Of a stretch of DNA of 64,000 bases, positions 1 to 9,492 are shown one piece after another. The translations under genes and the position numbers were made by a program. Each line of letters begins with the position of its first letter. The stretch's first letter is position 1. The notes under the pieces are model-generated. The model had not been told where the DNA came from. It saw nothing but the letters and a program-made list of their open reading frames with translations, and made no database searches. Location: the NCBI GenBank assembly GCA_946566685.1, contig CAMNXA010000004.1, positions 62,001-126,000 on the forward strand, read 5' to 3'. The DNA is from an uncultured Lachnospiraceae bacterium. Lineage in GTDB: Bacteria; Bacillota; Clostridia; Lachnospirales; Lachnospiraceae.

Positions 1-1
1 A

Positions 2-319
2 CGGGAAATCTGGGAGAAGGAACCGGAAGCGCTTGCGACAGCATCGTATAATAAATTTCGCGCTTATTCGGATGTGACACAGAGGCTGATTACGATGTGG
101 CAGATTTGTTCCGGAAATTTTGTGCCGCATAAGTATCGGGGAAAGATGTTTCTTATCGATGAGAGCAACTATCGGGAAGTGGCGAAAGCTATCGGGAATC
201 AAGAGTACCCGATTGTCAGTCTGAACGAAACGGGCGAGGGAGATTTTGTGCTAATCAAAACGGAAATCAACAGGGCGCTTGCTGAACTTTTTCCTCAAAA
301 ATCTGCTTTTGAAATATGA
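2..319 (+). CDS. C-terminal fragment of a Stealth-family (capsular polysaccharide phosphotransferase-like) protein, truncated by window start
   Basis: Frame 2 is open from nt 2: REIWEKEPEALATASYNKFRAYSDVTQRLITMWQICSGNFVPHKY, resembling the conserved C-terminal regions of Stealth proteins; it adjoins a glycan cluster. Confidence 0.55.
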   Translation, partial: REIWEKEPEALATASYNKFRAYSDVTQRLITMWQICSGNFVPHKYRGKMFLIDESNYREVAKAIGNQEYPIVSLNETGEGDFVLIKTEINRALAELFPQKSAFEI

Positions 320-369
320 CTTCCGTGGCGAGGGAAGTGGCGTGTAAATATTTTGGAATGGAGATTATC

Positions 370-1413
370 ATGCAGGCATTGACAATCAGGGACAACGACA
401 GGCTGCTTATTGTGGCACCCCACCCGGATGACGAATGTATCGGGCCAGGCGGGATTCTTGCATTGTACCCACAGCTTTGCAAGGTGGTTGTGCTTACAGA
501 TGGAAGGCAGGGGCAGGGGGATACGCCTCCTGAGCTTGAAAAACAGATAAGAAAACGGGAATTTATCAGCGGGATGCAGGAAGCGGGTATCAGGGACTAC
601 GAAATGCTGGATTATGAGGACGGCAGTCTGATGCAGCATACGGATTGTCTTGCAAATATGAATCTGAGTTTTTTCACTAAGATTTTTGTGACAGGGATAC
701 ATGACAATCATCCTGATCATACGGCGGCATGTATGAGCGTGCAGAAGGCGTTAAAAAAACAGGAAATTACCGATGTGGAAATATATCTGTATGAGGTGCA
801 TACCCCACTGCTGGAAGCAACGCATACGTTAGATATTACGCAGGTTTTGGAAAAAAAGATGAATCTGATCAGACATCATCAGTCGCAGCTGACAAGCCTC
901 CCATATGATAAGATGGCCAAATCTCTTGCAGAGTATAGGGCTTTGCAGAACCGGGCGGATGGATGTTATTTTGAAACCTATGCTTGTATGAGACCGGGTG
1001 ACAATCTGGAGAGCGGTACGGTAGAACTGGAAAAGAAATGGCAGAAAAGCGTATTGTTCTACTGGATACTGACAAAGTGGATGGATTGGAAGATTAGGGG
1101 CAAATGTGTTGCTGATGCGCTGTTGAAACAGAATTTTCGTCAAATAGCGGTATACGGTTATGCAGAACTGGGACAGCTGCTTTGCCGTGAACTTGCGGAT
1201 ACAAAGGCAGAGGTATCCTATGTATTGGATAAAAGAGTAAAAGACACAGGAATAACAGGGCTGTCAGTATACATTCCACAAAACGGACTGTCCCATGTGG
1301 ATGCTGTGGTCGTAACGGCGGTTTACTATTTTGATGAGATCAAAGAGGAACTGTCGCAGATGGGATATCGGAATATTATTTCTTTCAGGACACTTCTGGA
1401 GGCGGACGAGTGA
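370..1413 (+). CDS. PIG-L family (LmbE-like) deacetylase with C-terminal Rossmann-like domain
   Basis: Motif VAPHPDDECIGPGGILAL and later HDNHPDHTAA; C-terminal IAVYGYAELGQ...VLDKR...DAVVVTA. ORF opens at 316; ATG 370 is the likely start. Confidence 0.85.
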   Translation: MQALTIRDNDRLLIVAPHPDDECIGPGGILALYPQLCKVVVLTDGRQGQGDTPPELEKQIRKREFISGMQEAGIRDYEMLDYEDGSLMQHTDCLANMNLSFFTKIFVTGIHDNHPDHTAACMSVQKALKKQEITDVEIYLYEVHTPLLEATHTLDITQVLEKKMNLIRHHQSQLTSLPYDKMAKSLAEYRALQNRADGCYFETYACMRPGDNLESGTVELEKKWQKSVLFYWILTKWMDWKIRGKCVADALLKQNFRQIAVYGYAELGQLLCRELADTKAEVSYVLDKRVKDTGITGLSVYIPQNGLSHVDAVVVTAVYYFDEIKEELSQMGYRNIISFRTLLEADE

Positions 1414-1449
1414 GCGCGGAAATGCAAAGTGGGGCAGTGAGGGGCGATT

Positions 1450-2544
1450 ATGAAAAACATTATTGTTTTTGGAACAGGAAAGTATTTTGAATGTAAAAAG
1501 GAAACGCTGGAAACAAAATATCATATTATAAAATTTCTTGATAACAGAGTGGAGAAGGGAAAAAGGGAGTTGTATCAGGATGGGGATATAGAAGTGGTCA
1601 ATCCTGACGATTTAAATAGAGACGATGATACTCCTATATTTCTGATGTCGGTACATTTTGTGAGTATGTGGAGACAGCTTTGCCGGATAGGTATATCAGC
1701 GGAACGGATTCAGTTTCCTTATATGGAGAAACCATATTTTGAAAATGATGATGCTCTGTGCCATTATCTGAGCCATATTACATTTTTGGAAGATTATTTT
1801 TCATGTGTTCGGGAAGACGGTATGGCGATAGAAATCAGGAATGAAGATGAATGGCGCGGTCTGCTGCGGGATGCTTACCGAAGCCGTTATCCGTTAATTC
1901 ATTCTATTGCGGAGATGAAGACAGAGCCTGTCAGCCGGCAGTTTGGAACGGAGAGAGGGACTCCGGTTGATCGGTATTATATCGAAAAAATTCTGGAAGA
2001 GCATAAACAAATAGTCAGAGGAGAGGTCCTCGAGATTGAAGACAATATCTATTCTCTGCGGTATGGGGAAGAACGGTTGCAAAAGGCAATTGTTATGGAT
2101 GTGGGAAAGGAAGGTGGGGGTATTTCATTCCGGGGCAACCTTGAGACGGGGGAAGGAATTCAGGATGAGATAGCGGACTGCTTTATATTAACACAGACTT
2201 TAATGTATATTTTTGACTTAAAAAGTGCGGCGCACCATATTGTGCGGCTGTTAAAACGCGGCGGAAGTGTACTGATTACATGCTCCGGTATTTCTCAAAA
2301 TTCGAAACGGTGTATGGACGATTATGGATGTTGTTTTAATTTCAATACGGATGCTCTGCGTAGATTATTTGAACAGGAAAAGGGCGTGGAAGTTGTGGAA
2401 GTCGGAAGTTACGGTAATGTGAAGACGGTCACCGCGCATTTGAATGGCTTATGCTGTGAAGATTTGGAGCCAGACGATTTTATACCGAATGACAAGTATT
2501 ATCCGCTGATTGTGTATGCGGTGGTGAGAAAGTATGAAAATTGA
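1450..2544 (+). CDS. SAM-dependent methyltransferase-like protein with N-terminal Rossmann-like domain
   Basis: N-terminal KNIIVFGTGKYF...FLDNR; C-terminal FGTERGTPVDRYYIEKIL...LKRGGSVLITCSG is methyltransferase-like. Confidence 0.65.
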   Translation: MKNIIVFGTGKYFECKKETLETKYHIIKFLDNRVEKGKRELYQDGDIEVVNPDDLNRDDDTPIFLMSVHFVSMWRQLCRIGISAERIQFPYMEKPYFENDDALCHYLSHITFLEDYFSCVREDGMAIEIRNEDEWRGLLRDAYRSRYPLIHSIAEMKTEPVSRQFGTERGTPVDRYYIEKILEEHKQIVRGEVLEIEDNIYSLRYGEERLQKAIVMDVGKEGGGISFRGNLETGEGIQDEIADCFILTQTLMYIFDLKSAAHHIVRLLKRGGSVLITCSGISQNSKRCMDDYGCCFNFNTDALRRLFEQEKGVEVVEVGSYGNVKTVTAHLNGLCCEDLEPDDFIPNDKYYPLIVYAVVRKYEN

Positions 2545-2561
2545 AATTTTATGGAGGCAAA

Positions 2562-4115
2562 ATGGATAAAAGAAAAATCCCCCGGATTCTGGCAATTTAT
2601 CTGCCACAGTTTCATGAGACAAAGGACAACAATTCATGGTGGGGCAGAGGGTTTACGGACTGGGAGACTGTGAAAACTGCGGAGACGTATTTTCCCGGGC
2701 ATAATCAGCCGAGGGTGCCGTTCAACCAATACTATTATGATCTCAGCCAAAAGAAGGCCATGGAAAGGCAGGCAGAGTTGGCAGCGGATTACGGTATCGG
2801 CGGGTTTTGTTTCTACCACTATTATTTTAAGGATGGAAAAAAGGAGTTGGAACTACCGGCTGAGAACTTATTGAAATGGAAAGATATAAAAATGCCATTT
2901 TGCTTTAATTGGGCGAGTGAATCATGGATTCGATCATGGAGCAGATTTACAGGGAATGTCTGGGCAGAAAAATATGAAAAGAAAACGGAAGACGTGACGG
3001 GTGTCGCAAACGGAATACTTGCAGAGCAGGATTATGGAGGAGAGGAGGACTGGGTAAAGCATTTTGCATATCTTTTGCCTTTTTTTAAGGATGATAGATA
3101 TATCAAAAAGGATGGCAGGCCGGTATTTGTCTTTTACAGCCCGAACGATATAAAACCGCTTGGCGAAATGACGGACTGTTGGCGCAGATTAGCCCGGGAA
3201 GCAGGATTGGAAGGCCTATATCTGATTGGTTCAAGGTTGAACGCGCCGACCTCATATCTGGATGCCGCACTCATTTATGAACCGAGAAACAGTATTAATA
3301 AGTTGAATTCTGATGGAAAAGCGCAGATAAGAAATGGCGTAAGGTGTTTTTCTTATGATGATATTTGGAATTGTATTAATGAAACCGCACCAGTTTATGG
3401 CTGTAAGACGTACTTTTGTGGTGTTTCAGGATATGATGACACGCCAAGGCGGGGAACCAGCGGAGAGTGTCTGGTGGAAGCTTCGCCAGCAATATTCGAG
3501 AGGCAGTTGGAAGCGCTCGTGCAGAAAAGTATCGATGAGGATAATGAGTTTCTTTTTATCAATGCCTGGAATGAGTGGGGAGAAGGAATGTATCTTGAGC
3601 CGGATATAACGGACGGATACCAATATCTTAATGCTGTTAAAAATGCCGTAGATGCTTCTTATAGCTGGGAAAAAGCAAACGTGGAGGGGAAAGCCAAGGA
3701 AGTAGTAAAAGCGGAAATAAGCGCATTGAGTGATAATGTCCAGAAATTTAAGAGTCTGTTTGAGTTGATCGATAAATGGCTGTTTTTGGAACAGGAAGAT
3801 AAAGTGAGTTTCAGAAGATATTTTCAGGATAAGGGCATTCATAGTGTTGCAGTTTATGGTATGGCGGCATTGGGGAAGCATGTGTTGGTTCAGTTAAGGA
3901 AGGAGGGGATTGCTCTTCTTTTTGGAATTGACCGTTATGTGGGACAGTTTGGGGATGATTTTAAAATATACCGTCCGGAAGAGGAGTTTCCAGATGTGGA
4001 TGCCATTATTATTACGGCTTATGATACAGGCGCAATTTGCAGGCAGTTACAGGACAGATACAAAGGAATTGTTATTGCCTTGGAAAATATAATTGATGAG
4101 ATGGCCAGATGGTGA
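2562..4115 (+). CDS. WbsX-like / glycoside hydrolase family 99-like protein with C-terminal Rossmann-like domain
   Basis: RILAIYLPQFHE..NSWWGRGFTDWETVKTAETYFPGHNQPRVP and FLFINAWNEWGEGMYLEPD are typical of WbsX; C-terminal VAVYGMAALGK...GIDR. Confidence 0.85.
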   Translation: MDKRKIPRILAIYLPQFHETKDNNSWWGRGFTDWETVKTAETYFPGHNQPRVPFNQYYYDLSQKKAMERQAELAADYGIGGFCFYHYYFKDGKKELELPAENLLKWKDIKMPFCFNWASESWIRSWSRFTGNVWAEKYEKKTEDVTGVANGILAEQDYGGEEDWVKHFAYLLPFFKDDRYIKKDGRPVFVFYSPNDIKPLGEMTDCWRRLAREAGLEGLYLIGSRLNAPTSYLDAALIYEPRNSINKLNSDGKAQIRNGVRCFSYDDIWNCINETAPVYGCKTYFCGVSGYDDTPRRGTSGECLVEASPAIFERQLEALVQKSIDEDNEFLFINAWNEWGEGMYLEPDITDGYQYLNAVKNAVDASYSWEKANVEGKAKEVVKAEISALSDNVQKFKSLFELIDKWLFLEQEDKVSFRRYFQDKGIHSVAVYGMAALGKHVLVQLRKEGIALLFGIDRYVGQFGDDFKIYRPEEEFPDVDAIIITAYDTGAICRQLQDRYKGIVIALENIIDEMARW

Positions 4116-4205
4116 GAAGGAGAATTGGGAATATGGGGTGTGAGTCAGTCACGTTTATAAAGAAAGCAGAAAGGTATATTTATCTGTATTTGGAGGAAAG
4201 GGACT

Positions 4206-5267
4206 TTGTGTGACATTGAAAAGATTCAGGAGATTTATAAAAGATTACAGGACGATGAATCAAAAGAAATTTATATTGACAGGCTGAATTACAGTATGAC
4301 ACAGGATGTTTATTTCTTGAAGAAAATGGTTGATCAGTCGGTAAAAAGCAAAGCGGTATGGAAGAATTTCCTGAATAATCTGGCTGTATTGTCTGAAAAG
4401 AATGAACTCGCTATTTTTGGCGCTGGTATGTGGGGCAATATTTTATATAGAGAGACATGTGGGATAGTGAAGTGGAAATATATGGTGGATACTAATCCTG
4501 CTAAGAAGGAGGATAGTCCGATACCATTTCTTGATTTTCAGAGATATATGGAAAAATTTCAGGGGAAGGGATATGTTGTTCTGTCCTCCTTTAAATATTT
4601 CTGGGAAATGAAAGAGCAGTTACAGAGCAATGGTATTCCCGATGAGCGGATCATCGATGCAGGAAGCGTCATTTACCAGTTGACGGAGCAGGCCATTTAC
4701 TTTGACTTGAAGGAATTACTGCCATTTAGAAAGCAGGAGGTTTTTGTGGACGCAGGCTGTTTTGATGGGGCAACGACAAGACAGTTTTTTAAGTGGTGCC
4801 AGGGGAAAGGTTATTCCTACTGCCTGGAGCCCGATGCAAGTAATATTTCCTTGATCAAAACAAATTTAGGAAACAGCCGTGATTTTCAAATAATAGAAAA
4901 AGCGTTATGGTCAGAAACAACGGAACTCTCGATAAACGTCAGAGGAAATTGTGCGACATCAGTTACTGAGAACAATGGCGAGAACGGGCAGCAGAGAATA
5001 GGGGCTGTGGCGCTTGACGATATTCTGTTGGATAAAAATGTGACTATTATCAAGATGGATATCGAGGGCGCGGAGGTGGCGGCTTTACACGGAGCGATGC
5101 GGATCATATCCGAACAAAAGCCGCGACTTGCCATCAGTATTTACCACAAGCTGGATGATATCTGGGAAATTCCCCAGACAATCTTAAGCTATCATCCTGA
5201 GTATAAACTTTATCTAAGACATTATTCGTTTTCCGACTATGATACTGTCTTGTATGCAATTCCGTAG
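4206..5267 (+). CDS. FkbM family methyltransferase with N-terminal Rossmann-like domain
   Basis: EVFVDAGCFDGATTRQF...LEPDASN...IIKMDIEGAEVAALHGA; TTG start after GGAGGAAAG; N-terminal LAIFGAGMWGN. Confidence 0.85.
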   Translation: MCDIEKIQEIYKRLQDDESKEIYIDRLNYSMTQDVYFLKKMVDQSVKSKAVWKNFLNNLAVLSEKNELAIFGAGMWGNILYRETCGIVKWKYMVDTNPAKKEDSPIPFLDFQRYMEKFQGKGYVVLSSFKYFWEMKEQLQSNGIPDERIIDAGSVIYQLTEQAIYFDLKELLPFRKQEVFVDAGCFDGATTRQFFKWCQGKGYSYCLEPDASNISLIKTNLGNSRDFQIIEKALWSETTELSINVRGNCATSVTENNGENGQQRIGAVALDDILLDKNVTIIKMDIEGAEVAALHGAMRIISEQKPRLAISIYHKLDDIWEIPQTILSYHPEYKLYLRHYSFSDYDTVLYAIP

Positions 5268-5325
5268 AATGGATACAGGAGTGTATGGTGTAAAATGCCA
5301 TACGTACTCTGAAATGAGGAGGCAT

Positions 5326-6723
5326 ATGAAATATCTTATTTTTGGCACCGGCGATTACTACAACCGCTACAAAGAATGGTTTCCCAGGGAGAAAGTCGCA
5401 GCACTGCTCGACAACGCGCCGGAAAAGCAGGGCACTCTCCTGGATGGCATACCAGTAGTCTCACCGAGGCAGGGGGTACAGCTTCCTTATGATACTGTCG
5501 TGATCTTAAGCTTTTACGTGAAGACAATGAAGTGTCAGCTTTTGGAGCTGGGCGTGCCAGAAGAAAAAATCTATCATTTCTTTGATCTAAACAGGCTGAT
5601 CTGCCGTGGAAATGGCGGACAGGCCATCGATTATAAGAAACCAATACAGTATTACGGGGGTGCGGAACAGATTGAGCCGTCTACCGCTATCCTGCTTTTA
5701 TCCCATGATCTGAACATGAGCGGGCCGGCGCTCGCCCTCTATCACATGGCACAGGCATTTCAGAAGATGGAGAATAAAATCGTGGTGGCATCCATGCTGG
5801 ATGGGCCATTACGGCCGGTGCTTTTGGAGGCGGGAATCCCGGTCATTGTCGATGTCAATTTGCAGATTGAGACTATGGATGATGCAGGATGGCCGGAAAA
5901 GTTTTCCCTGATTGTCTGCAATACTATTAATTTCCATGTGTTTTTATCAAAACGGAATACGGACACACCGGTGGTATGGTGGCTGCATGATTCGGCCTTT
6001 TTTTATGACGGGGTGAGCCCCGATGTTTTAAAGTCGGTCAGTATGGAAAAAATGCGGGTTTGTGCCGTTGGACCTGTGGCGCGGTCTGCGATGGAGAGAT
6101 TCCGTACGGATCTGGAGATTGAGGATTTACTGTATGGGGTTGCGGATGAAGCGGAGAACGGGGAGAGATGGAATACAGACAGGGATAAGGTGTGCTTTGT
6201 GACAATTGGTTACATAGAGATGCGAAAAGGGCAGGATATTCTTGTAAAGGCACTTCGGGGTATACCAGAGCAAATCCGCCGGAAGGCAGTGTTTTATATT
6301 GTCGGGCAGGACACCTCTTTACTTGCGAAGCAGGTCAGGGAAGAGTTGGGAGAGATTGCGGAAGCGGTTATGACAGGCGTTTTGGACAGGGAGAAAATAC
6401 ACGGACTTTTAGAGCAGGCAGATGTGCTGGTGTGTCCATCCAGGGAGGATCCCATGCCAACGGTGGCGGCGGAGGCGATGATGCACGGCGTGCCTTGCAT
6501 TTTATCGGATGCCACAGGCACAGCCGGGTACATACAGGACGGGATGGACGGTATCGTGTTTCGCAGCGAAGATGCTGAGCAGCTTGCGGATAAGATGATC
6601 TGGTGCATCGAACATCCGGGGCAGCTTGCGGATATGGGAATCCGGGCGCGAAAGGTCTATGAAAATGTATTTTCCATGCGGGTATTTGAAGAAAACGTGC
6701 AGCGGATTTTGTCTAAAGCGTAA
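5326..6723 (+). CDS. Glycosyltransferase family 4-like protein with N-terminal Rossmann-like domain
   Basis: VTIGYIEMRKGQDILVKAL...VLVCPSREDPMPTVAAEAMMHGVPCILSD; N-terminal KYLIFGTGDYY...LLDN; ATG 5326 after a GAGGAGG RBS. Confidence 0.87.
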   Translation: MKYLIFGTGDYYNRYKEWFPREKVAALLDNAPEKQGTLLDGIPVVSPRQGVQLPYDTVVILSFYVKTMKCQLLELGVPEEKIYHFFDLNRLICRGNGGQAIDYKKPIQYYGGAEQIEPSTAILLLSHDLNMSGPALALYHMAQAFQKMENKIVVASMLDGPLRPVLLEAGIPVIVDVNLQIETMDDAGWPEKFSLIVCNTINFHVFLSKRNTDTPVVWWLHDSAFFYDGVSPDVLKSVSMEKMRVCAVGPVARSAMERFRTDLEIEDLLYGVADEAENGERWNTDRDKVCFVTIGYIEMRKGQDILVKALRGIPEQIRRKAVFYIVGQDTSLLAKQVREELGEIAEAVMTGVLDREKIHGLLEQADVLVCPSREDPMPTVAAEAMMHGVPCILSDATGTAGYIQDGMDGIVFRSEDAEQLADKMIWCIEHPGQLADMGIRARKVYENVFSMRVFEENVQRILSKA

Positions 6724-6874
6724 GGGAAACTGGATGAGGTGATAAAACAGTATTGCTGATTAAGTGTTGAAGAGGCAAATGGAAATTAGGGCAAGTCATT
6801 TGGTGAAATTTGATTGTATTAGAATTTTAGAGACAAGCTGCATGGACAGATAAATTGGGAAAAGAGGGGAAAAC

Positions 6875-8941
6875 GTGTCCGATTTACAAAAATTTTTAGT
6901 AGAATACAGAGACTGTAAGATTGCCATATATGGGCTTGGTGCCGAGACGGAGCGTGTTCTCAAAGAAATTGGAGACTGCGTTCAGGTAGTCGGACTGTTG
7001 GACAGTTATCAGAACAGCGGGAGCTTATATGGGAAACCAATTATTTCTCTGGAAGAGGCGATTTTGGAATCGGTCAGGCTGATTTTGGTGGCGGCACGGC
7101 CAGGATCCTGCCGGGCGATCGCGAAACGGATCGGCGGTATGTGCAGGGAAAAGCAGATTGCCCTGTTTGATATAAGGGGAAACGACCTTTGCGATGCAAA
7201 ACGAGTAGTATATGATTTTAAAAAAGTACCAGGTTATACGAAAAGCCAGGTGATGCAAAAGGCCCTGACATATGACGCCGTCAGCTTTGATCTGTTTGAC
7301 ACATTGATCATGCGTCAGGTACTGTTTCCGGGCGATGTCTTTGAAGTGGTAGATGACAGGCTGAGGCAGCATGGAATTATAATAGAAGATTTCCCGGCCA
7401 AACGGATGGCGAGCGAGAAGGAATTGTCCAGAGATCGAGCACCCAGGCTTTCGGAGATTTACACGCACATGAAACAGGCCTATCAGTTATCCGAGATTGA
7501 GCCGGAGCAGATGGCGGTGCTGGAGTGGGAGATTGACTGCGGGCTGATTGTTCCACGCAGGGAGGTCTGTCGGCTGCTTTCCGATTTGGAAGCGCGGGGG
7601 AAGAAAGTCTATATTGTGACCGATTCCTACTATAATAAGAAACAGATTACACGTATATTGAGAAAGTGCGGCATCACTCATTATACTGATGTTTTTGTTT
7701 CATGTGAGTATGGAATTGGAAAGACCCAGGGGCTTTTTCAGGAATTTAAGGAGGTCGTGGATGTCTGGTCATACCTTCATGTCGGGGATGATGTGGCGGC
7801 GGATGTGGAGAGTGCGGAAAAAAACGGCATCAGCGCCTGCCGGCTTTACAGCGGTATGGATTTTCTGGAGCAGGCCGGGTATATGGGGCTGTGGGATTAC
7901 ACGGAGTACCTGTCAGACCGGATTAGGATCGGCATGTTTGCAGCCAATGTCTTTAATAGTCCGTTCCAGTTTGAGACACAGGAGTGCCGGATTGGCGTCC
8001 ATACGGCGTATGATATTGGCTATGTCTTTTTTGCGCCTATGATCTGTGACTTTGTTCTGTGGTTCCGTGAACAAGCGGAACAATTTCAGCTTGAAAATAT
8101 TCTTTTCTGCGCAAGGGATGGTTACCTAGTCAAGCAGCTCTATGACGAGCTCTGCAATCAGATTTCTTCCGTCTATTTTCTGACATCACGGATGGCGGCA
8201 ATCCGAGCTGGCATGGAGAGCGAGGAGGATATTCGATATGTGGGGAATATGAAGTTCAGCGGAAGCCTGTTTAGGCAGCTGGAGGAACGGTTTGGGATTC
8301 AGGTCAGCAGGGAAGAGGGGCAGGAGAACGCGAGGACGGAGTTGTCAGACTATATGTCTGAGATTCTGGAACGTGCGGTCGTGAGCAGGCAAAATTATCT
8401 TACATATATTGAAAAGCTGGATTTAAAAAGTGGAGGGGCAGGCTTTTTTGATTTTGTGGCAAAGGGAACTACCCAGATGTATATGGGCAGGATGATGGAA
8501 CAGCATCTGAAGGGGATTTATTTTTTGCGTCTTGAAAAGGAGCAGATGGCGGGAAAGGATTTGGATATCGTATCCTTCTATGATACGGAGGAGATGAACA
8601 ACAGTGTGATTTTTAAGGACTATTATATACTCGAGACGATGCTGACGGCGCCTATGCCCTCGGTCAGGGAGTTTGATGCGGATGGGAATCCTGTGTATGC
8701 GGAGGAAACCAGGAGGGAAAGCGATATCCGGTGTTTTCAGGAGGCGCAGGAAGGAATCAGAGGGTATTTTAGGGAATATTTGAAGGTGTGCCCTATATCT
8801 GCCAGGAGGGTGGATAAAAAACTGGATGAAGTTTTTCTAACACTGATTCACGGAATAGAAATTACAGATAGTGATTTCCTGAATTTAAAGGTAGAAGATC
8901 CGTTCTTTAACCGCATGACGGATATGATAGATATGCTGTAG
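6875..8941 (+). CDS. HAD-superfamily hydrolase (COG5610-like) with N-terminal Rossmann-like domain and long C-terminal region
   Basis: SFDLFDTLIMRQ (HAD motif I), YIVTDSYYNKKQI, HVGDDVAADVESAEKNGI; N-terminal KIAIYGLGAETER...LLDS; GTG start. Confidence 0.8.
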   Translation: MSDLQKFLVEYRDCKIAIYGLGAETERVLKEIGDCVQVVGLLDSYQNSGSLYGKPIISLEEAILESVRLILVAARPGSCRAIAKRIGGMCREKQIALFDIRGNDLCDAKRVVYDFKKVPGYTKSQVMQKALTYDAVSFDLFDTLIMRQVLFPGDVFEVVDDRLRQHGIIIEDFPAKRMASEKELSRDRAPRLSEIYTHMKQAYQLSEIEPEQMAVLEWEIDCGLIVPRREVCRLLSDLEARGKKVYIVTDSYYNKKQITRILRKCGITHYTDVFVSCEYGIGKTQGLFQEFKEVVDVWSYLHVGDDVAADVESAEKNGISACRLYSGMDFLEQAGYMGLWDYTEYLSDRIRIGMFAANVFNSPFQFETQECRIGVHTAYDIGYVFFAPMICDFVLWFREQAEQFQLENILFCARDGYLVKQLYDELCNQISSVYFLTSRMAAIRAGMESEEDIRYVGNMKFSGSLFRQLEERFGIQVSREEGQENARTELSDYMSEILERAVVSRQNYLTYIEKLDLKSGGAGFFDFVAKGTTQMYMGRMMEQHLKGIYFLRLEKEQMAGKDLDIVSFYDTEEMNNSVIFKDYYILETMLTAPMPSVREFDADGNPVYAEETRRESDIRCFQEAQEGIRGYFREYLKVCPISARRVDKKLDEVFLTLIHGIEITDSDFLNLKVEDPFFNRMTDMIDML

Positions 8942-9251
8942 GGAATAGCTTATCCTACTGAGAGTAGTTCTTGGGAAACAGGATAAAGGCGAAGATGAAG
9001 ATGCATCATCTGGTGGTAATATAAATGGATCATGAAGAGATTTATAAAATGGCAAAAACAATAATATAGGGGGACTTTTTCGGGTAAAAAAAGAAGTTCG
9101 TCAGCTACACAGTGCAAGAAGAGTGACGGAAACATTGTATTTAAATGATATGACTGAGATGGAGATAGTTATAAATCAGGCAGAGCAAAAGATTGATGGT
9201 ATGTTAGAAGACGTAAAAGAGAATATGCGAGACGAATTACAGCTGAAAAAC

Positions 9252-9280
9252 TTGTCTTTTTAGTTAGATTATGCTATAGT
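9252..9280 (+). promoter_or_regulatory. Putative sigma-A promoter (TTGTCT-17-TATAGT, extended -10 TGC) for the Rpn gene
   Basis: TTGTCT at 9252-9257, 17-bp spacer, TATAGT at 9275-9280 preceded by TGC. Confidence 0.55.
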
Positions 9281-9286
9281 AAACCT

Positions 9287-9490
9287 ACATTTCATATCGT
9301 ATCACTTTTCACATGGATACGATATCTGGCTTCCGGCTCATCCGGAAGATGAACGGAGCAGTTCGCTCCAGCATTACCAACTTTTAACCGACAGAAAAGG
9401 CAGGACAGTGTTAAGGGCGGGCTCTTTGATCTTCTCTCCTTTTCTGTATCAAACAAGGTGTGTCTGGCACACCGTTCAGAAAAGGAGGCA
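9287..9490 (+). ncRNA. Structured 5' leader of Rpn gene with mutually exclusive RBS-sequestering helices
   Basis: Perfect inverted repeats 9294-9303/9316-9325, 9330-9336/9342-9348, 9457-9462/9468-9473; 9436-9446 complements the RBS region 9477-9487, while 9391-9400 complements 9438-9447. Confidence 0.55.
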
Positions 9491-9492
9491 CT

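Noticed and set aside
8950-9135. Minus-strand 61-aa ORF
   Set aside because: Short, no RBS or homologous motif, in a region of apparent gene decay.
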